This document shows, one piece after another, positions 23,671 through 35,214 of a DNA stretch of 64,000 nucleotides. The DNA comes from Labia minor (taxonomy: Eukaryota; Arthropoda; Insecta; Dermaptera; Spongiphoridae), in contig OY720347.1 in assembly GCA_963082975.1 (NCBI GenBank), positions 14,056,225-14,120,224 on the forward strand, written 5' to 3'. Each line of letters starts with the position of its first letter. Positions within the stretch are counted from its first letter, which is position 1. Below the pieces are notes generated by a model that was not told the origin of the DNA, ran no database searches, and saw only the letters and a list, made by a program, of their open reading frames with translations. The position numbers and the translations under genes are program-made.

Positions 23671-24054
23671 GAGGGCAATTCACAAAGTAGGTTACGTTTT
23701 GGACGGTGATAAAAAAAGGAACTGTTGGAAAAGATCAATGAAAAAATTAGAGGAAAACGCCGTTTCACCATAACTGAACTTGCCTTCAGTTTTCCGCAAA
23801 TTTCACGAACTTTATTGTACGAAATTGTTTCTCACAAGTTTTGTGTCAGGTGGGTACCACACTCAGGCGGCGGATTTCTATGAGGAAGGAATTTCGAAGC
23901 TCGTTCATCGCTACGAAAAATATCTCAACTTTTTTGACGATTATGTAGAAAAATAGTATTTTAGTTGCTCTTTCAAATGTATATAATAAAAAACATTTTC
24001 CTGTACTAGTTTTGTTTTAATTTCAAAACCTAACCTACTTTGTGAATTGCCTTC
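23671..24054 (+). mobile_element. Mariner element, internally deleted (about 380 bp)
   Basis: The TIRs GGCAATTCACAAAGTAGGTT (left) and its inverse (right, ending 24051) are nearly perfect over about 28 bp. Remaining coding words are GKRRFTITELAFSFPQISRT and, after a deletion, CVRWVP and the C-terminal DYVEK-stop block. The catalytic region is gone. Its TIR differs from the other mariner copies, so it is a separate family. Confidence 0.87.
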
Positions 24055-24105
24055 ATATTAAGTCAAAGTCTTCTTATTTCAATAAAATGTTAACAGTGAA
24101 AATTA

Positions 24106-24224
24106 TATTAAAAACCTTTAATCCTATGATCGGATGGAAAAAAATTTTAATTAATTTTCAAATATAGAAAAAAGCTTAATTATCCATTTCAAATTTGAGA
24201 GATAGTCGAGTGGAGACACTCCAG
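24106..24224 (-). mobile_element. H1 element (short subfamily), 5' fragment
   Basis: The minus strand begins CTGGAGTGTCTCCACTCGAC then TATCTCTCAAATTTGAAATG. It matches the short-subfamily copies at 29752 and 31497 (both share AAGCTT-TTTTCTATA) and stops after about 120 bp. The hairpin end is missing. Confidence 0.75.
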
Positions 24225-24799
24225 GGTTTTTTTTGATGACCATCACCTCTTGTAAATTAAATTTAATAATAATTGAAAGAGATTTAACTTTACTATAACT
24301 ATATCTTTAACTATAACTAAATAAAAAATAATAATAATTATTATTTATTCAATGTTTATAATTTTATTAAAATTTCTAAAAACGTGCGTGCGCTTGCTCT
24401 CCTCCTCCTCTTAAATGATTAGAATTTTTATCTTTGATATGCAATTATATTTATTATATTTTTCAATATTAAATTGTGAAAAACAAATGATCTAATTAAT
24501 CACTTAATTCTTTATAGGTGTAATAATGATGGCCATAAGTCGACTAGAAGATTATCTATAATGAAATCAAGACAGTGTGTGATGAGCTGAAAGATATTTT
24601 AATAGATACGTATATGAAATTAAGAAATATGAAGTGAGTGCTGATAGAAAAATAAAAAAACCTCTCAATTTCAGTTTAAATTTATGTTTAAAAAAAAAAT
24701 AAAAAAAAAAAAAAAATTCTGCATATTTACATTTTAATTAAAAGACAGAAATTTTAAAGATGAGATGATTCTTTCCGAAATATATATATCGATTTCGTG

Positions 24800-25140
24800 T
24801 TAGTGAAATGATAATATCATCTGTAGTTTCTGGGTGGCCTTGCCAACCAACCATTAATCAAATCACTAAAGCTTCAACAGTCCAAATGAGCTTTGACCAT
24901 TTTATGGAGGTTTTGTCAATAACCGCGCCGACGACTTTTGCCCCTTCCAATCGATGTCTCCGATTACCCTTTCGCTTAATTCTCCGCTCGCTTGGGAATA
25001 ACTATTTGAAGGTTTTCCAAGAAATCTTTACTTGGTCTTATATCGTACAAAGAGCTCCTCATTTCAAACAAATCAGCATCAGCGTAAATTTTAATTTTAT
25101 AGATGAGAGCAGCCCCGTAATAATTAATGCGATCCATTAG
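24800..25140. other. Island with the longest non-transposon open frame (110 codons)
   Basis: The plus strand is open from 24808 to 25140 but has no recognisable domain, an unusual residue mix and no splice context. It is more likely a conserved non-coding element or chance than a gene. Confidence 0.4.
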
Positions 25141-25804
25141 AGATTTAGCATTTCATATATTCAAGCAATCCACATTAGAATACAATAATTTCTCATTATA
25201 ATGGACTTGAATGCAAATAATATCTCTTGATAACATTTATTTAGACTGATTCAATGCTATTTTAACAATATATTTATTTTTAAACAAATTATTATATTTA
25301 TATATCTCAATAACATTTTATTTTATTATATTATATAGGAATAATTCAACTCAAATTGTAATAATTTAACAAAAATGATTAAAATGATTAATCAAATGAA
25401 TAAATTAGGCCTATTTATAACTTATATTAATTCTGTTTAAACATTTAATTTTAAAAATGACTACTTCTCAAACAATTACAAATTTTGTAAATTATATTAT
25501 AACAATTGTTTTTATATAATTTTTTTAATTTATTTATTATTCTTTTATTTTTTGAAAAATTGACTGTAAATAGTATAGCAATAAATAATTATATAGTTTA
25601 TATATTTTTTTTTAAAATATTGATATTAATATTATATAATACTATTATTATTTAAAATGAACAAATGAAAACTTCATTGTAAATATCTACAATATATTAA
25701 TTATTTAATATAAAAAAAAAATAAAATGAAAAATAAAATGGATCATCAATAATGGTGGATGAATAAAGTTCTGATTTCTATTCTAATTGAAATGATGTAT
25801 GTGA

Positions 25805-26080
25805 AAGCGTATAAAACCGCGGCCCGACAATGAATCTCCCAGGTCGGAGTCGAGGGACCCGGCCTTGAGACGTTCGGCGGGCCCCTGGGGCTAAAGCCCC
25901 TACACCCCGATCACTTGCTTCCTCCGGCACATAAATCGAAACGGACGCATCTCCTTGGGGCAGAGATCGTCGAGATCCTTGGCCGAGACCAATATTTCAT
26001 TGGTATGCGTCGCAAATCGTGTTCATGAATCGAAAGAGCATCGAGGAGACTTCAATGCACTTGCAATGATGAAATTATCT
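25805..26080. other. GC-rich island preceded by a TATA-like box
   Basis: GTATAAAACC (25810-25819) is followed by a CpG-rich stretch (CGAGGGACCCGGCC, GTTCGGCGGGCCCCTGGGGC) in the middle of AT-rich DNA. A minus-strand frame is open through much of it. A promoter or alternative first exon is possible but unproven. Confidence 0.4.
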
Positions 26081-26084
26081 TGTC

Positions 26085-27850
26085 AAAATGAGAAAAAGGA
26101 AAAGATTTCAGTTTAAACGCATTCATATTACATTTTATCACACATTCTTCCTTTTACGTATTTTTCTTCACTCTATTTCCGTTATATATATTATTAATTT
26201 TATATGGATAGAAAGGAAAACTATTTATATGACATAATATAATTAAAAGTAACCTTGTCTTGATTTAGTTTTTAGTTTTATATAACCTGTAATTAAAGAT
26301 AATAATAAAGAGGTATAAATAATTCAATATCAATTGTCTGGAAGTTGTTAGAATATAACATTTTTGAAATTATTTTATTTTATTTCCATTTGGTTGAAAT
26401 CTATTCGAGATTTAGAATTTCTCATTGAAAATAAAAAGAGGACTGACTGAGATGTTTTCCAAGCCCTTTGTCCATGAATCTTGCGCTAATGCACAATAAA
26501 TCTAATTGAATTGAATATTTTTAAGTCTATTAAACTGTAAATATAATATAATATTTTCCTTAAATGATTTAAACGTTTGCCCTGTTTGAAAAAAAAGAAA
26601 AGATAATTTGATCGCTTCAACTAATCAACAAAAATAGAATATCTGATTAGTGAAAATAAATGGTTAATATAATTCCATTTAACTTTTTATATCTTATTTT
26701 ATTCGATAAATAACGAGTTAATCTCAAATGATTTTATATCACTTAATAAAAAAATAAATAAATGTAACTAATTAAGATGAGATTTTTTCTTTCTTTATTT
26801 TTCTCAATGATAAATGGAAATAGGAAAAAATTTCCTCTGTTAATATCTTGGACACGTTTTATACCGAAAAGGAATGTGGGATTTTCGCTCTTATTGGTTT
26901 ACAACGATGACAAATACATCAGATGTCGATGCTATCATCCAACAAAGTTCAAGTTCTCAGTGTTTTCCAGTTCGTTGAGAATCTTTGGACCGCAACTCAG
27001 TGACATCCCAATTAATAATTATAAAAAAAGAAAATAATAAATAAAATTTCATTTGTATTTATTTTGAAGTTTATTCTTTTTTTGTTTTTTAATGTAATTT
27101 CAATCTCATAAAATTCAATCTTAACTTATGAAATGTTTACAAAAGACACAGAAAGAATCACATTGACTTCATTAAAACATCTTCCGCCATTAAATTCAAT
27201 TTCATCCCTAATTATATTGCATTGTGTTGATCCAATCCGCTTGATTAATATTAATGTCCTTCAATGATATAAATTATTAATGTCATATTTTAACCAATTT
27301 CTTATGAAGAATTTCTTTCTACATACTGATGTCAATTAATCAAGATTTATTATAATAGAATTCTTCTCTTTTAAAATATTAAAAAAAAAAAAAAATTCCA
27401 TGAATTCAATAAAAAAGATAAATATTCTATACCATCAATGAAATAATTAATTGTCATGAGAATTTTTCTTATTTCAGAGTAATGTTAGTTCAATACTTTT
27501 AAATCGAAGAGAATAATTTTATAAAAAAAAAAAAAATAAAAAAATAAAATAAAAATAAATATGATTAGTAAGAATATTTTTTTTATTTGTTATAAGTAAA
27601 TGTACTTTAATGATGCCGATCTAAATTCTCGGAATTATAGTCTAGTTCATTGAAAGAATCATTATTTTATTTTAAGTTTAATGTTCAAGAGAGTTGTTGA
27701 ATTATACTAATTTAATGTTCAATCTTATATATCCCTAAGATGACTATAATCTAATATTATTAAAAATATTTAAAAAAATTTTATATGTATTTTTTTTTTC
27801 GTTTTTATGCCTATTTTACAAATCCATAATACATCAAATTTTATTTATAC
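26085..27850. other. AT-rich with a weak island at 26780-27010
   Basis: An 86-codon plus-strand frame (26777-27037) is open but unrecognised. The remainder is AT-rich. Confidence 0.45.
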
Positions 27851-28235
27851 GTGTTTTATTAACTTCACTTTTCTGTCTGTCTGTAATGTTCAACATTTGT
27901 AATTGTATTTTAACGCACTTATAGTTAAGCATTTTCCCTCAAATTTGAAAAGTATATTGAAAGTTGATGACACTACAATAATCAAAAAGAAATATTTTGA
28001 ATTTTTCAAAAATATGTATTTTTAAAATTGGTGAATTTAATTATATTTACTTAAAGATAACACATTACTAGAGTTAAACCAGAATAACTTTAGGCACATA
28101 AATCGTTGTCATAGGTACAAACTTTCAATATACGTTTCAAATTTGAACGAAATCGCTCAACTAGAAGTATGTTAAAATACAATTACAAATTTTGAACATT
28201 ACATACAAACAAAAAAGTGAAGTTTATAACTAAAA
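27851..28235. repeat. Long-TIR MITE (about 385 bp)
   Basis: The left arm AACTTCACTTTTCTGTCTGT ... AATTGTATTTTAAC (27861-27915) is inverted at about 28168-28224 (GTTAAAATACAATTACAAAT ... AAAAAAGTGAAGTT). Arms are about 55 bp with a few mismatches. It directly adjoins a second inverted repeat at 28244. Confidence 0.78.
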
Positions 28236-28243
28236 ACTTGAAA

Positions 28244-28550
28244 ATAAATTCATATAAAAAACTTTTTAATATATACGCTTTTTAATCAACAATGTCCTAA
28301 TAAATAGAAATAAAATATTAATTAAACCTTGAATATTATCATATTTACATATGGCCAACAAAAAAGCGTGGAACACTTATAATAATATTAAATTCTTTAC
28401 CTACTACTTATGTTCATATATATTGTTGGGCATATATAAAGAATAATATTCAAGGTTTAATTAATAATTTATTTTCTATTTTTTAGGATATTTTCGATTA
28501 AAAAGCGTATATATTAAAAAGTTTGTTTTTTTATTAATTTATAAAGAATA
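28244..28550. repeat. Fold-back element with arms of about 90-100 bp
   Basis: TAATATATACGCTTTTTAAT ... TTAATTAAACCTTGAATATT (about 28265-28338) is inverted at about 28443-28530 (AATATTCAAGGTTTAATTAA ... AAAAGCGTATATATTA). Confidence 0.78.
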
Positions 28551-28630
28551 AATTTAAAATTTACTATTATGCCTATAAAGATTAAAAGTAAAATATCAAT
28601 TTTTAAAATAACTTATAGTATAAATCTAGA

Positions 28631-28660
28631 ATGACAGCTGGGAAGTTCCCAGGATGTCAT
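28631..28660. repeat. Short strong hairpin
   Basis: ATGACA-g-CTGGGAA-g-TTCCCAG-ga-TGTCAT is a 30-bp near-palindrome in AT-rich DNA. It may be the end of an unrecognised element. Confidence 0.6.
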
Positions 28661-29751
28661 CTACCTATATAATCAGTTATAATAATTTATTCTTTTCATA
28701 AAAAAAATTCAATATATGTATAGTTTTACCAGTTAATAGTTTAAATAATAATAATAATAATAATGATAATAATAATAATAATACTTTTACAAAGTAAGGA
28801 TATTATTAAAGAATTTTTTTATAAAATTTATGCTATATCTTGATAAAATAAATTTTAAAAAAATTAAATGATTTTTTTTTTAAGATTCCATCCAATGAGC
28901 TGAATGAATGAATTTTGATAATCTTGATGTAATTTTAAAAAGAAATTCTCCCATCACATAGCAGTTTTTTTTTAAAGAGGACATCTTTCGAATCTTAATT
29001 AGTTTTTGTAATGGAAGTTATAAAAGAAAATATTTGTACGCATGCATGCATTAAATCTATGTTACTAGCACTCTCCGTTTCTTATTAAAACATTCTCGTA
29101 ATTATAAGAATATAAAATATTTATTAGATATAAAATAAACGAAAACTTTATTATATTAGGAGAGAAAATTGAATAATATATTTAATCCAAATTGTAAATT
29201 TTTCTATCATTAAAACAAATTTTATAAATTTTTCGTTATTATCAATGAAATAAAAAAAAAATACAAAAATACAAAAATACAAAAAAGATTAAAAAAAAAT
29301 TTAATATTTATGAACAGTTTACCATTTGGAGTCCAAAGTAAATATTAACATGTTTTTCATTTTAAAATACATTTTGAAAATCATTAAAAACAGATTAGTG
29401 GCTGGACAATAGATTTCCATGGTTTCATTTCAAGGTCAACATTATGTTGTGATAGGACCCACAAAATGATGGTCAGTTTCTTTACAATCGAGGTTCAGAA
29501 TTTAAAAGTGTAGTGCCTAATGGCTTTATTGGACCCGTGCCCGTTTGAAAAGAAGTTTTAAATTTTAAGAATTAAAATCTATTTAATGATTACTTGAAAA
29601 TAAATAGTCCTAGGTCATTGAAGAAAATTTATACAAAATTTACTTAAATCCGTTAGTAAGTAATTTAATAAAATCAAGGAATATATTACACAATATAATC
29701 CATGGATTAGAATTTCAGATTTCTTACTAAAATTATATTATCGAAAAAAAT

Positions 29752-29990
29752 CTGGAGAGTCTCCACTCGACTATCTCGCAAATTTGAATTGGATAATCAA
29801 GCTTTTTTCTATATTTGAAAATGAATTAAAATTTCATTCTATTCGATCATAGGATAAAAGGTTTTTAACACAAGCCAGCTCGTGTTTGGTTCTTTGTAGA
29901 TGACATCACATCAAAGTGTTAAAAAATTTAAAATATTAATTCTGGTACTGTCAGAGATTCAATCAAGCTGAAATTCTGAAGAGATAGTAA
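29752..29990 (+). mobile_element. H1 element, short subfamily (about 240 bp)
   Basis: It starts CTGGAGAGTCTCCACTCGAC and ends GAGATAGTAAAAA. The middle differs from the 600-bp form (GATAATCAAGCTTTTTTCTA) and lacks the microsatellite and the 3' block. The flanks on both sides also match those of the inverted copy at 31497-31738. Confidence 0.8.
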
Positions 29991-30689
29991 AAATAGTTAA
30001 TGTTCATCCTGTATGTAATCCAGAAATTACCACCACCCACAGATTTATTCAAAATCTTCTCATTAAACACCCTTTCTCGGCAAAAATAAAAAAAAGCATT
30101 TCCGTTTTTCTTCCCATGAAATATATTTAATACTGTGAAAAATGTTTTTTTTTTGTTTGTCTGAAATAATAAAAACTTTAAATTTTCATCTTCATCATCA
30201 AAACAACATCAAGAAATAATTTTGTTGTTCGTTTTAGAATATTAAAACAAAAAATAAATAAATAATTAAATAAATAAAAATATTGCAAATGCTCAACAAG
30301 TTAGGTAAGTTCTTTAGAATATTTATGGGCAACAATATATTTTAGTATACTTAATTAAAAAAAAAAATGAAAATATTTAATTTAATTTAAAATAAAAATT
30401 TTTTCCATCTATTGCAAAAATCATAAATTTATTTATATAATTATTTAACTATGTAATATACAGAATATTATGGAGTATTATTTATTCATATTCATTGTGT
30501 TGTTTTAGTGGATTATATAACAGTCAAGACCTGAATATAGTTTTAACGAGAGATCAGCAAAAGGAATTATTATTATATAGGTATATATATAACTGGTTAC
30601 TATACCAGTTTCCCTGGTTAGTAGTTTAAAAAAAAAGAATTCTCTTCTATTAAATATCGTAGAAAAGAGTAAATGGATGAGTCTAGGGA

Positions 30690-31030
30690 GGTGGTGGTAG
30701 AGTAGAGAGGGGGGTGGGGGGAGAAGAGTGAGAAATGACCGATAAATAGAAGTGCATTGGCAGCGAAAGTCACCTGTCCTTGAAGGATCTATCTTTCATA
30801 TAAACTTTATCCAAGTAACAACTTCATGAATGTCAGAGGAAGGGTATTTGGGGATTGGTTCAACACATTCCAGCCCCAATGTTAAGATTGTCTGCACAGG
30901 AGACCCACTTCCGGTTTCCTGTTATTGACCGTGCACCAGAACTGGACGTGGGAGAAGTCGGCCGGGTCTCACGCCGGAACACCGACTTCCCAGGCCTCTC
31001 AGCGTCTTCGGCTCACTGGGCTACACAATC
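30690..31030. other. Purine tract followed by GC-rich island
   Basis: A G/A-rich run (30695-30735) precedes balanced sequence with GGAGAAGTCGGCCGGGTCTC. A 69-codon plus frame (30855-31064) shows no known motif. The island lies between the inverted pair of short H1 copies. Confidence 0.4.
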
Positions 31031-31235
31031 CACCAACCAAAAAAAAAAACAACTACCTATATAAAAAAAAACTAAAACTAAACAATTCTCAACTCTAATA
31101 TCTTATGATTTTATTATCTTTATATTGCATAATTTGTAATTTCTGATTTATTGTTCACTGATTGATAGCTAAAAGGGATTTATATTTATTATTTATATTT
31201 ATTATTCACTCTAATAACTAATGTGTATATATCGC

Positions 31236-31470
31236 GGGGGGGGGGGGGGGGGCAAATATTTTTAAGCGCAGGCCAAAATAAAATTTTCAAAATGTCTCTC
31301 GGACCGGAGGACCATATTCCAAAAACACAAAACCGGACATTTGTAAATTTACCTTTTTTTTATTTTTTTTTATTTTAAAAGCCATATTGGATGAAAGATC
31401 GAAATAAGAACCAGACTTTTTTCAACGCGCCGGATAAAATAAGCAAAAGGGCCGGCTTTTGTCTACCCCT
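31236..31470. repeat. hAT-like MITE candidate beginning with a 17-G run
   Basis: G17 (31236-31252), then a body with CCGGAGGACC and CCGGACATTT, ends GGGCCGGCTTTTGTCTACCC CTATTA. The right end looks like a hAT terminus. The left end is masked by the expanded G run, so the assignment is tentative. Confidence 0.45.
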
Positions 31471-31496
31471 ATTACAGGATGAACACTAACTATTTT

Positions 31497-31738
31497 TACT
31501 ATCCGCTTGATTAAATCATTGACAGTACCGGAATTAATATTTTAAATTTTTTAACACGTTGAATGCCAATCACGCGCCAGCAAGTGACGTGGTATCATCA
31601 ACAAAGAGCCAAACACGAGCTGGCTTGTGTTAAAAACCTTAAATCGGATATAATAAAATTTTGATTAATTTTCATATATAGAAAAAAGCTTGATTATCCA
31701 ATTCAAATTTGAGAGATAGTCGAGTGGAGACACTCCAG
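31497..31738 (-). mobile_element. H1 element, short subfamily, inverted partner of 29752-29990
   Basis: It runs from TACTATCCGCTTG at the left to GAGATAGTCGAGTGGAGACA CTCCAG at the right. About 30 bp beyond each end also matches the 29752 copy, so the shared unit is roughly 31478-31770. Confidence 0.8.
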
Positions 31739-31961
31739 ATTTTTTTCGATAATATAATTTTAGTAAGAAAAGTAAATTTCAAATTTGAGTTTAAATTTTA
31801 TTTTATTTTATATTTTTTCGTATCTTTATATATATAGATATATATATATACAGGGTTCCGACCCAGGGGTGCAGGGGGTGCGGGGCACCCGGGCGGCAAG
31901 CCTAGGGGGGCGGCGCGTGCCGCCTTAAAAGTACTTATTCATTTTATGTTTTTTTAATTTT

Positions 31962-32109
31962 TACTTTTCCGCATACTTCGTATAAGGGAAGTATTGGAAT
32001 CGTCAAAAATTTCGACTTCGAGATTTCGATAGATCTTGACGTTTTAGACCTCCCTGAGTCGGAAAATACCATTTTTCGAATTATGTCTGTGTGTGTGTAT
32101 GTATGTATG

Positions 32110-32140
<31 letters not shown>

Positions 32141-33156
32141 TGTCTGTAAGCAAATTTACTCAAAAACTAATCAAGCTAGGACTTCGAAATTTGGTACACC
32201 GATATTATTCACAGTTTGTAGATTTCTATCAAAATTTCGTTAAAATCGGTTAACCGGAAGTGGTACTTTACCTACACTGGTTGCGTTTACCTTTCAAGTA
32301 AAGTACCAGTTTGCTTCGAGATATTTGCTTCATATTTTGTATATAGATTTAAAAATATGAAAAAATTGAGATACCAAATTTCATCATGATCTGACTACCG
32401 GAAGTGACATTTTACCTATACAAGTAGCGTTTCTTTTTTACCGACCGACGATAGTAAGGGAGGTATTGTTTTCACACCAAATTTCACCTATGGATATTTT
32501 TAGGTACATATCTCCACGAATCATGCATTTTCTTAACAGAAAAAAGTATTTTTAGCATGATGTCTGTCCGTCCGTCCGTATAGATGTTTACAGCCTGAAC
32601 GGCTCAACGGATTTTGATGAAATTTGGTATATTTACTTAATACATCAGTAGGATGAATTGATCAACTTTTGGTGCAAATCCGGAAACCGGAAGTGGTAGT
32701 ATTGCCGATCGAAGAGAGGAAGTGAAGGGTTATTTTCATATCAAATTTCACGTGAGGACATATCTCCACGTGTTATGCTCTTTGTATTGGTTTTATCCTC
32801 GAGAAAAATCATCTTAATTAGTTTTTTCTTAATTTAAAATTATATGACGTCACCCAGCACTTCATGACGTCACAGCCAGCCCTTATATATTATAAATAAA
32901 ATAAAATTAAAAATATTTATATTATATCCATATCTGTTTTTTTACATTTAAAATATCAGTTAACCGGAAGTAGCACTTTATTCTATATATATATATATAT
33001 ATATATAAATGTTACCAAATATCAAATTTGACACCAATAAAAACTAATACGAACTGGCTCTTTATCAATACCAAGTTTACACATTCTAAATATTCATTCA
33101 CAACTCTTTATACCTATTTATATGCGGGAAAGTCTAGGGGAGGACACTCCCGCTTA
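31962..33156 (-). mobile_element. H2 element: diverged relative of H1 carrying a nested H3
   Basis: The left end is an imperfect hairpin, TACTTTTCCGCATAC-TTC-GTATAAGGGAAGTA (31962-31993). The body follows H1 in order: AGTATTGGAATC, CGAGATTTCGAT, a (GT)n(ATGT)n tract (32085-32140), ATTTGGTACACCG, and AACCGGAAGTGG. The right end reads GCGGGAAAGTCTAGGGGAGG then ACACTCCCGCTTAT, which parallels the H1 end GCGAGATAGTCGAGTGGAGA plus CACTCCAGCTTAT. The subterminal word TATGCGGGAAAGT (33121-33133) is the inverse of ACTTTTCCGCATA in the hairpin at 12 of 13 bases. H3 sequence occupies about 32437-32905. Confidence 0.78.
32437..32905 (-). mobile_element. H3 element (copy B), nested in H2
   Basis: It starts ACCGACCGACGATAGTAAGG, then a GTCY-type run (TGTCTGTCCGTCCGTCC), AACGGCTCAACGGATTTTGA and CCGGAAACCGGAAGTGG, and ends near the twin TGACGTCA words. 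It matches 13295-13866 in opposite orientation. Confidence 0.78.
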
Positions 33157-34111
33157 TTTTCAATATGGTTATAAAAAAAGGTCAAATGAATTTGCGATCA
33201 GAATCTTAAATACTTTCGATTTTTTTCCAATTTTTTAAAAAACTAAATTAACTTAAATTTAATTTATCTTTTTTATTTGTAATTTTTGGGGGAAGGGGGC
33301 GGCATATACCCTAGAAACGGCCCTGTATATATATATTATATATTTATTTTTTTAAATTTAGACATTATTTATATTTTTTTATTTATTATGTGTTAGTTGA
33401 AATAAGAGTAGTTTTATAGGTAATTAGCAATCTCTTGAAAATTACAATTAACGTCATTTTATGAGATTAGATAATTTAAGAGCAAAATTATAGATATTTA
33501 TGATAGAAAACTATAATTAAAGCTTTTGAGATCAAGATTACAAATTTGACTAAAACAACAATAAATGGAATGTCTTTTAAAACAGCTTTATTCCTCTAAT
33601 TATATTATATCTAAAGATTAAATGAATGAAAAATAAATTCTTAAAAATTTTTGATAAGAAATAATAAGTCATTGAATGACATGCGATATTAAAAAAACTG
33701 ATGTTTTTTTTATTATTATTAAATAAGAAATTTCTACGATAATAAATTAATAAGAGGTTGAGGGTATTTTTTTTTTTTTTGGTAGTAGCCATCAAGTCTT
33801 CTTTTCCAAGGAATTTCCTTTTTGAGCATGATATATAATTTTAGAGATTAAATCTAGTGCAACTGCTGCGGGGTTCAATCGGAAGCATTGAGTGATTCTC
33901 CATTTCGATTATCTACAACATTTCAGAGTTCATTGTATTATATGGGAAAAAATCGTTCTTAAGATTTCAATATACTGGTATACACAATCAAAAGATGATT
34001 ATTTTATTGTTTGTCTAGACTTTGTGATTATTAAGATAAAAGAAATTTGTAATTTGTATAAAAAAAATATATTTTTTTTTTTGCTTTTTCAAGCATAATT
34101 TAATTAATTAT

Positions 34112-34351
34112 AAGGTGACCATATTTTGGAAACGCTAAATCAGGACATTTTTTTTTTTTAACCAAATTGAAAAATAATCGGAAATGTTCAAAACCATAGT
34201 CCAGAAAACGTTTGACCTTTTTTTTCCTAAATAGTTTAAAAAACGGGACAGATATCAAAAAGAAGGAAGGTTAGGAGGAGACTTACAAAAGAAGGACAGA
34301 GCTTACAAATGGTGGACTGCCCTCCCTAAAGGAGGACGATTGGTCACCTTA
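34112..34351. mobile_element. TIR element of about 240 bp (AAGGTGACC ends)
   Basis: The inverted ends are AAGGTGACCATATTTT and TAAGGTGACCAATCG. The flanks TTAATTAT occur on both sides, though register is ambiguous in AT-rich DNA. Inside is a version of the module shared with the hAT MITEs (AAATTGAAAAATAATCGGAA). It is probably a hAT-type MITE. Confidence 0.68.
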
Positions 34352-34716
34352 TTAATTATAATCTATAGGAAAAGATTAATCACATAATGAATTAATATTT
34401 TTTTTTTCTTTTATGTTTAAATTTTGAGTGATTTTTATTTAGAATTATTTATTTTTGACATATTTTAAAGATTATTTAAAATTATAATGCACACTCATTG
34501 AAATTTTCATTTTAAAATTGAATATAATTTGTTGACTAAACTTATCCATTAATTTGAATGTTTTGTACTTTTATAAAAATAAGATTGTGTGTTTATTAGC
34601 ACAATCCCAGATTAACAGCAAAATCTTTTTTGTAAGAGATTTACATATATAAACATATTTAATAGAAAAAATAAAAAAAAAAATTAAAAAAGTAAATATT
34701 GTTATAGTGCAATGTA

Positions 34717-35092
34717 GGGTAAAGCATACAGTCGTTGGCCCCCTTAAGCAATTCCTAGATAATGCATATCTGGACAAATTGGGAAACAATCTGTGTCAAA
34801 TTAGGTTTGCATAACATAGATACTATGAGCATTTTAATGAATAAAAAAAAATAATTTTCTCATGACATTTTCAATAAGCATTTTAAAAAAAAAAATCCTA
34901 AAAAATTCACTTATTGTCCCCATGTTATAGTTATTGGCCTAGGTATTCTATAGTGATTATACAACCATACAACAAATGATTACATAACCATAGTTAATAG
35001 CGCAATTTTTAAAATAAAAATTTCTTATTATTTGTATTTTAGTGATAGGGGGCCAATGACTATCGCGGAGCCAACGACTGTATACTTTACCC
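34717..35092 (+). mobile_element. TA-flanked MITE, copy 1 (376 bp)
   Basis: The ends GGGTAAAGCATACAGTCGTT and, inverted, GGGTAAAGTATACAGTCGTT are flanked by TA. The body aligns in reverse orientation with 61357-61712. There is no coding capacity; superfamily is uncertain (Tc1/mariner-like by the TA flank). Confidence 0.82.
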
Positions 35093-35214
35093 TAAGAAAA
35101 TTTTGTTTTGTTTTCTTGTTTCAATTTTGTTGATAATTTTAATTATGAAGATTTATTTATTGCTTCTAACCTTTCGTTTATACATTGAAATAATATTGTT
35201 TAAACATCTGGTAA

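Larger units (their letters stand above)
31851..33325. mobile_element. Non-autonomous hAT-like element hosting H2
   Basis: The left end CAGGGTTCCGACCCAGGGGT and the right end ...AGAAACGGCCCTG bound a unit split by H2 (31962-33156). The right remnant carries the shared internal module (33177-33240). The flanks are TATATATA on both sides but lie in an AT microsatellite, so the duplication is not decisive. Confidence 0.65.

Noticed and set aside
31944-32153. 69-codon minus-strand ORF with YIHT repeats
   Set aside because: Translation of the (ATGT)n tract in the H2 element, not a gene.
34104-34359. piggyBac element suggested by flanking TTAA
   Set aside because: TTAA is common in this AT-rich DNA, the ends do not look like piggyBac, and the internal module links it to the hAT MITEs.
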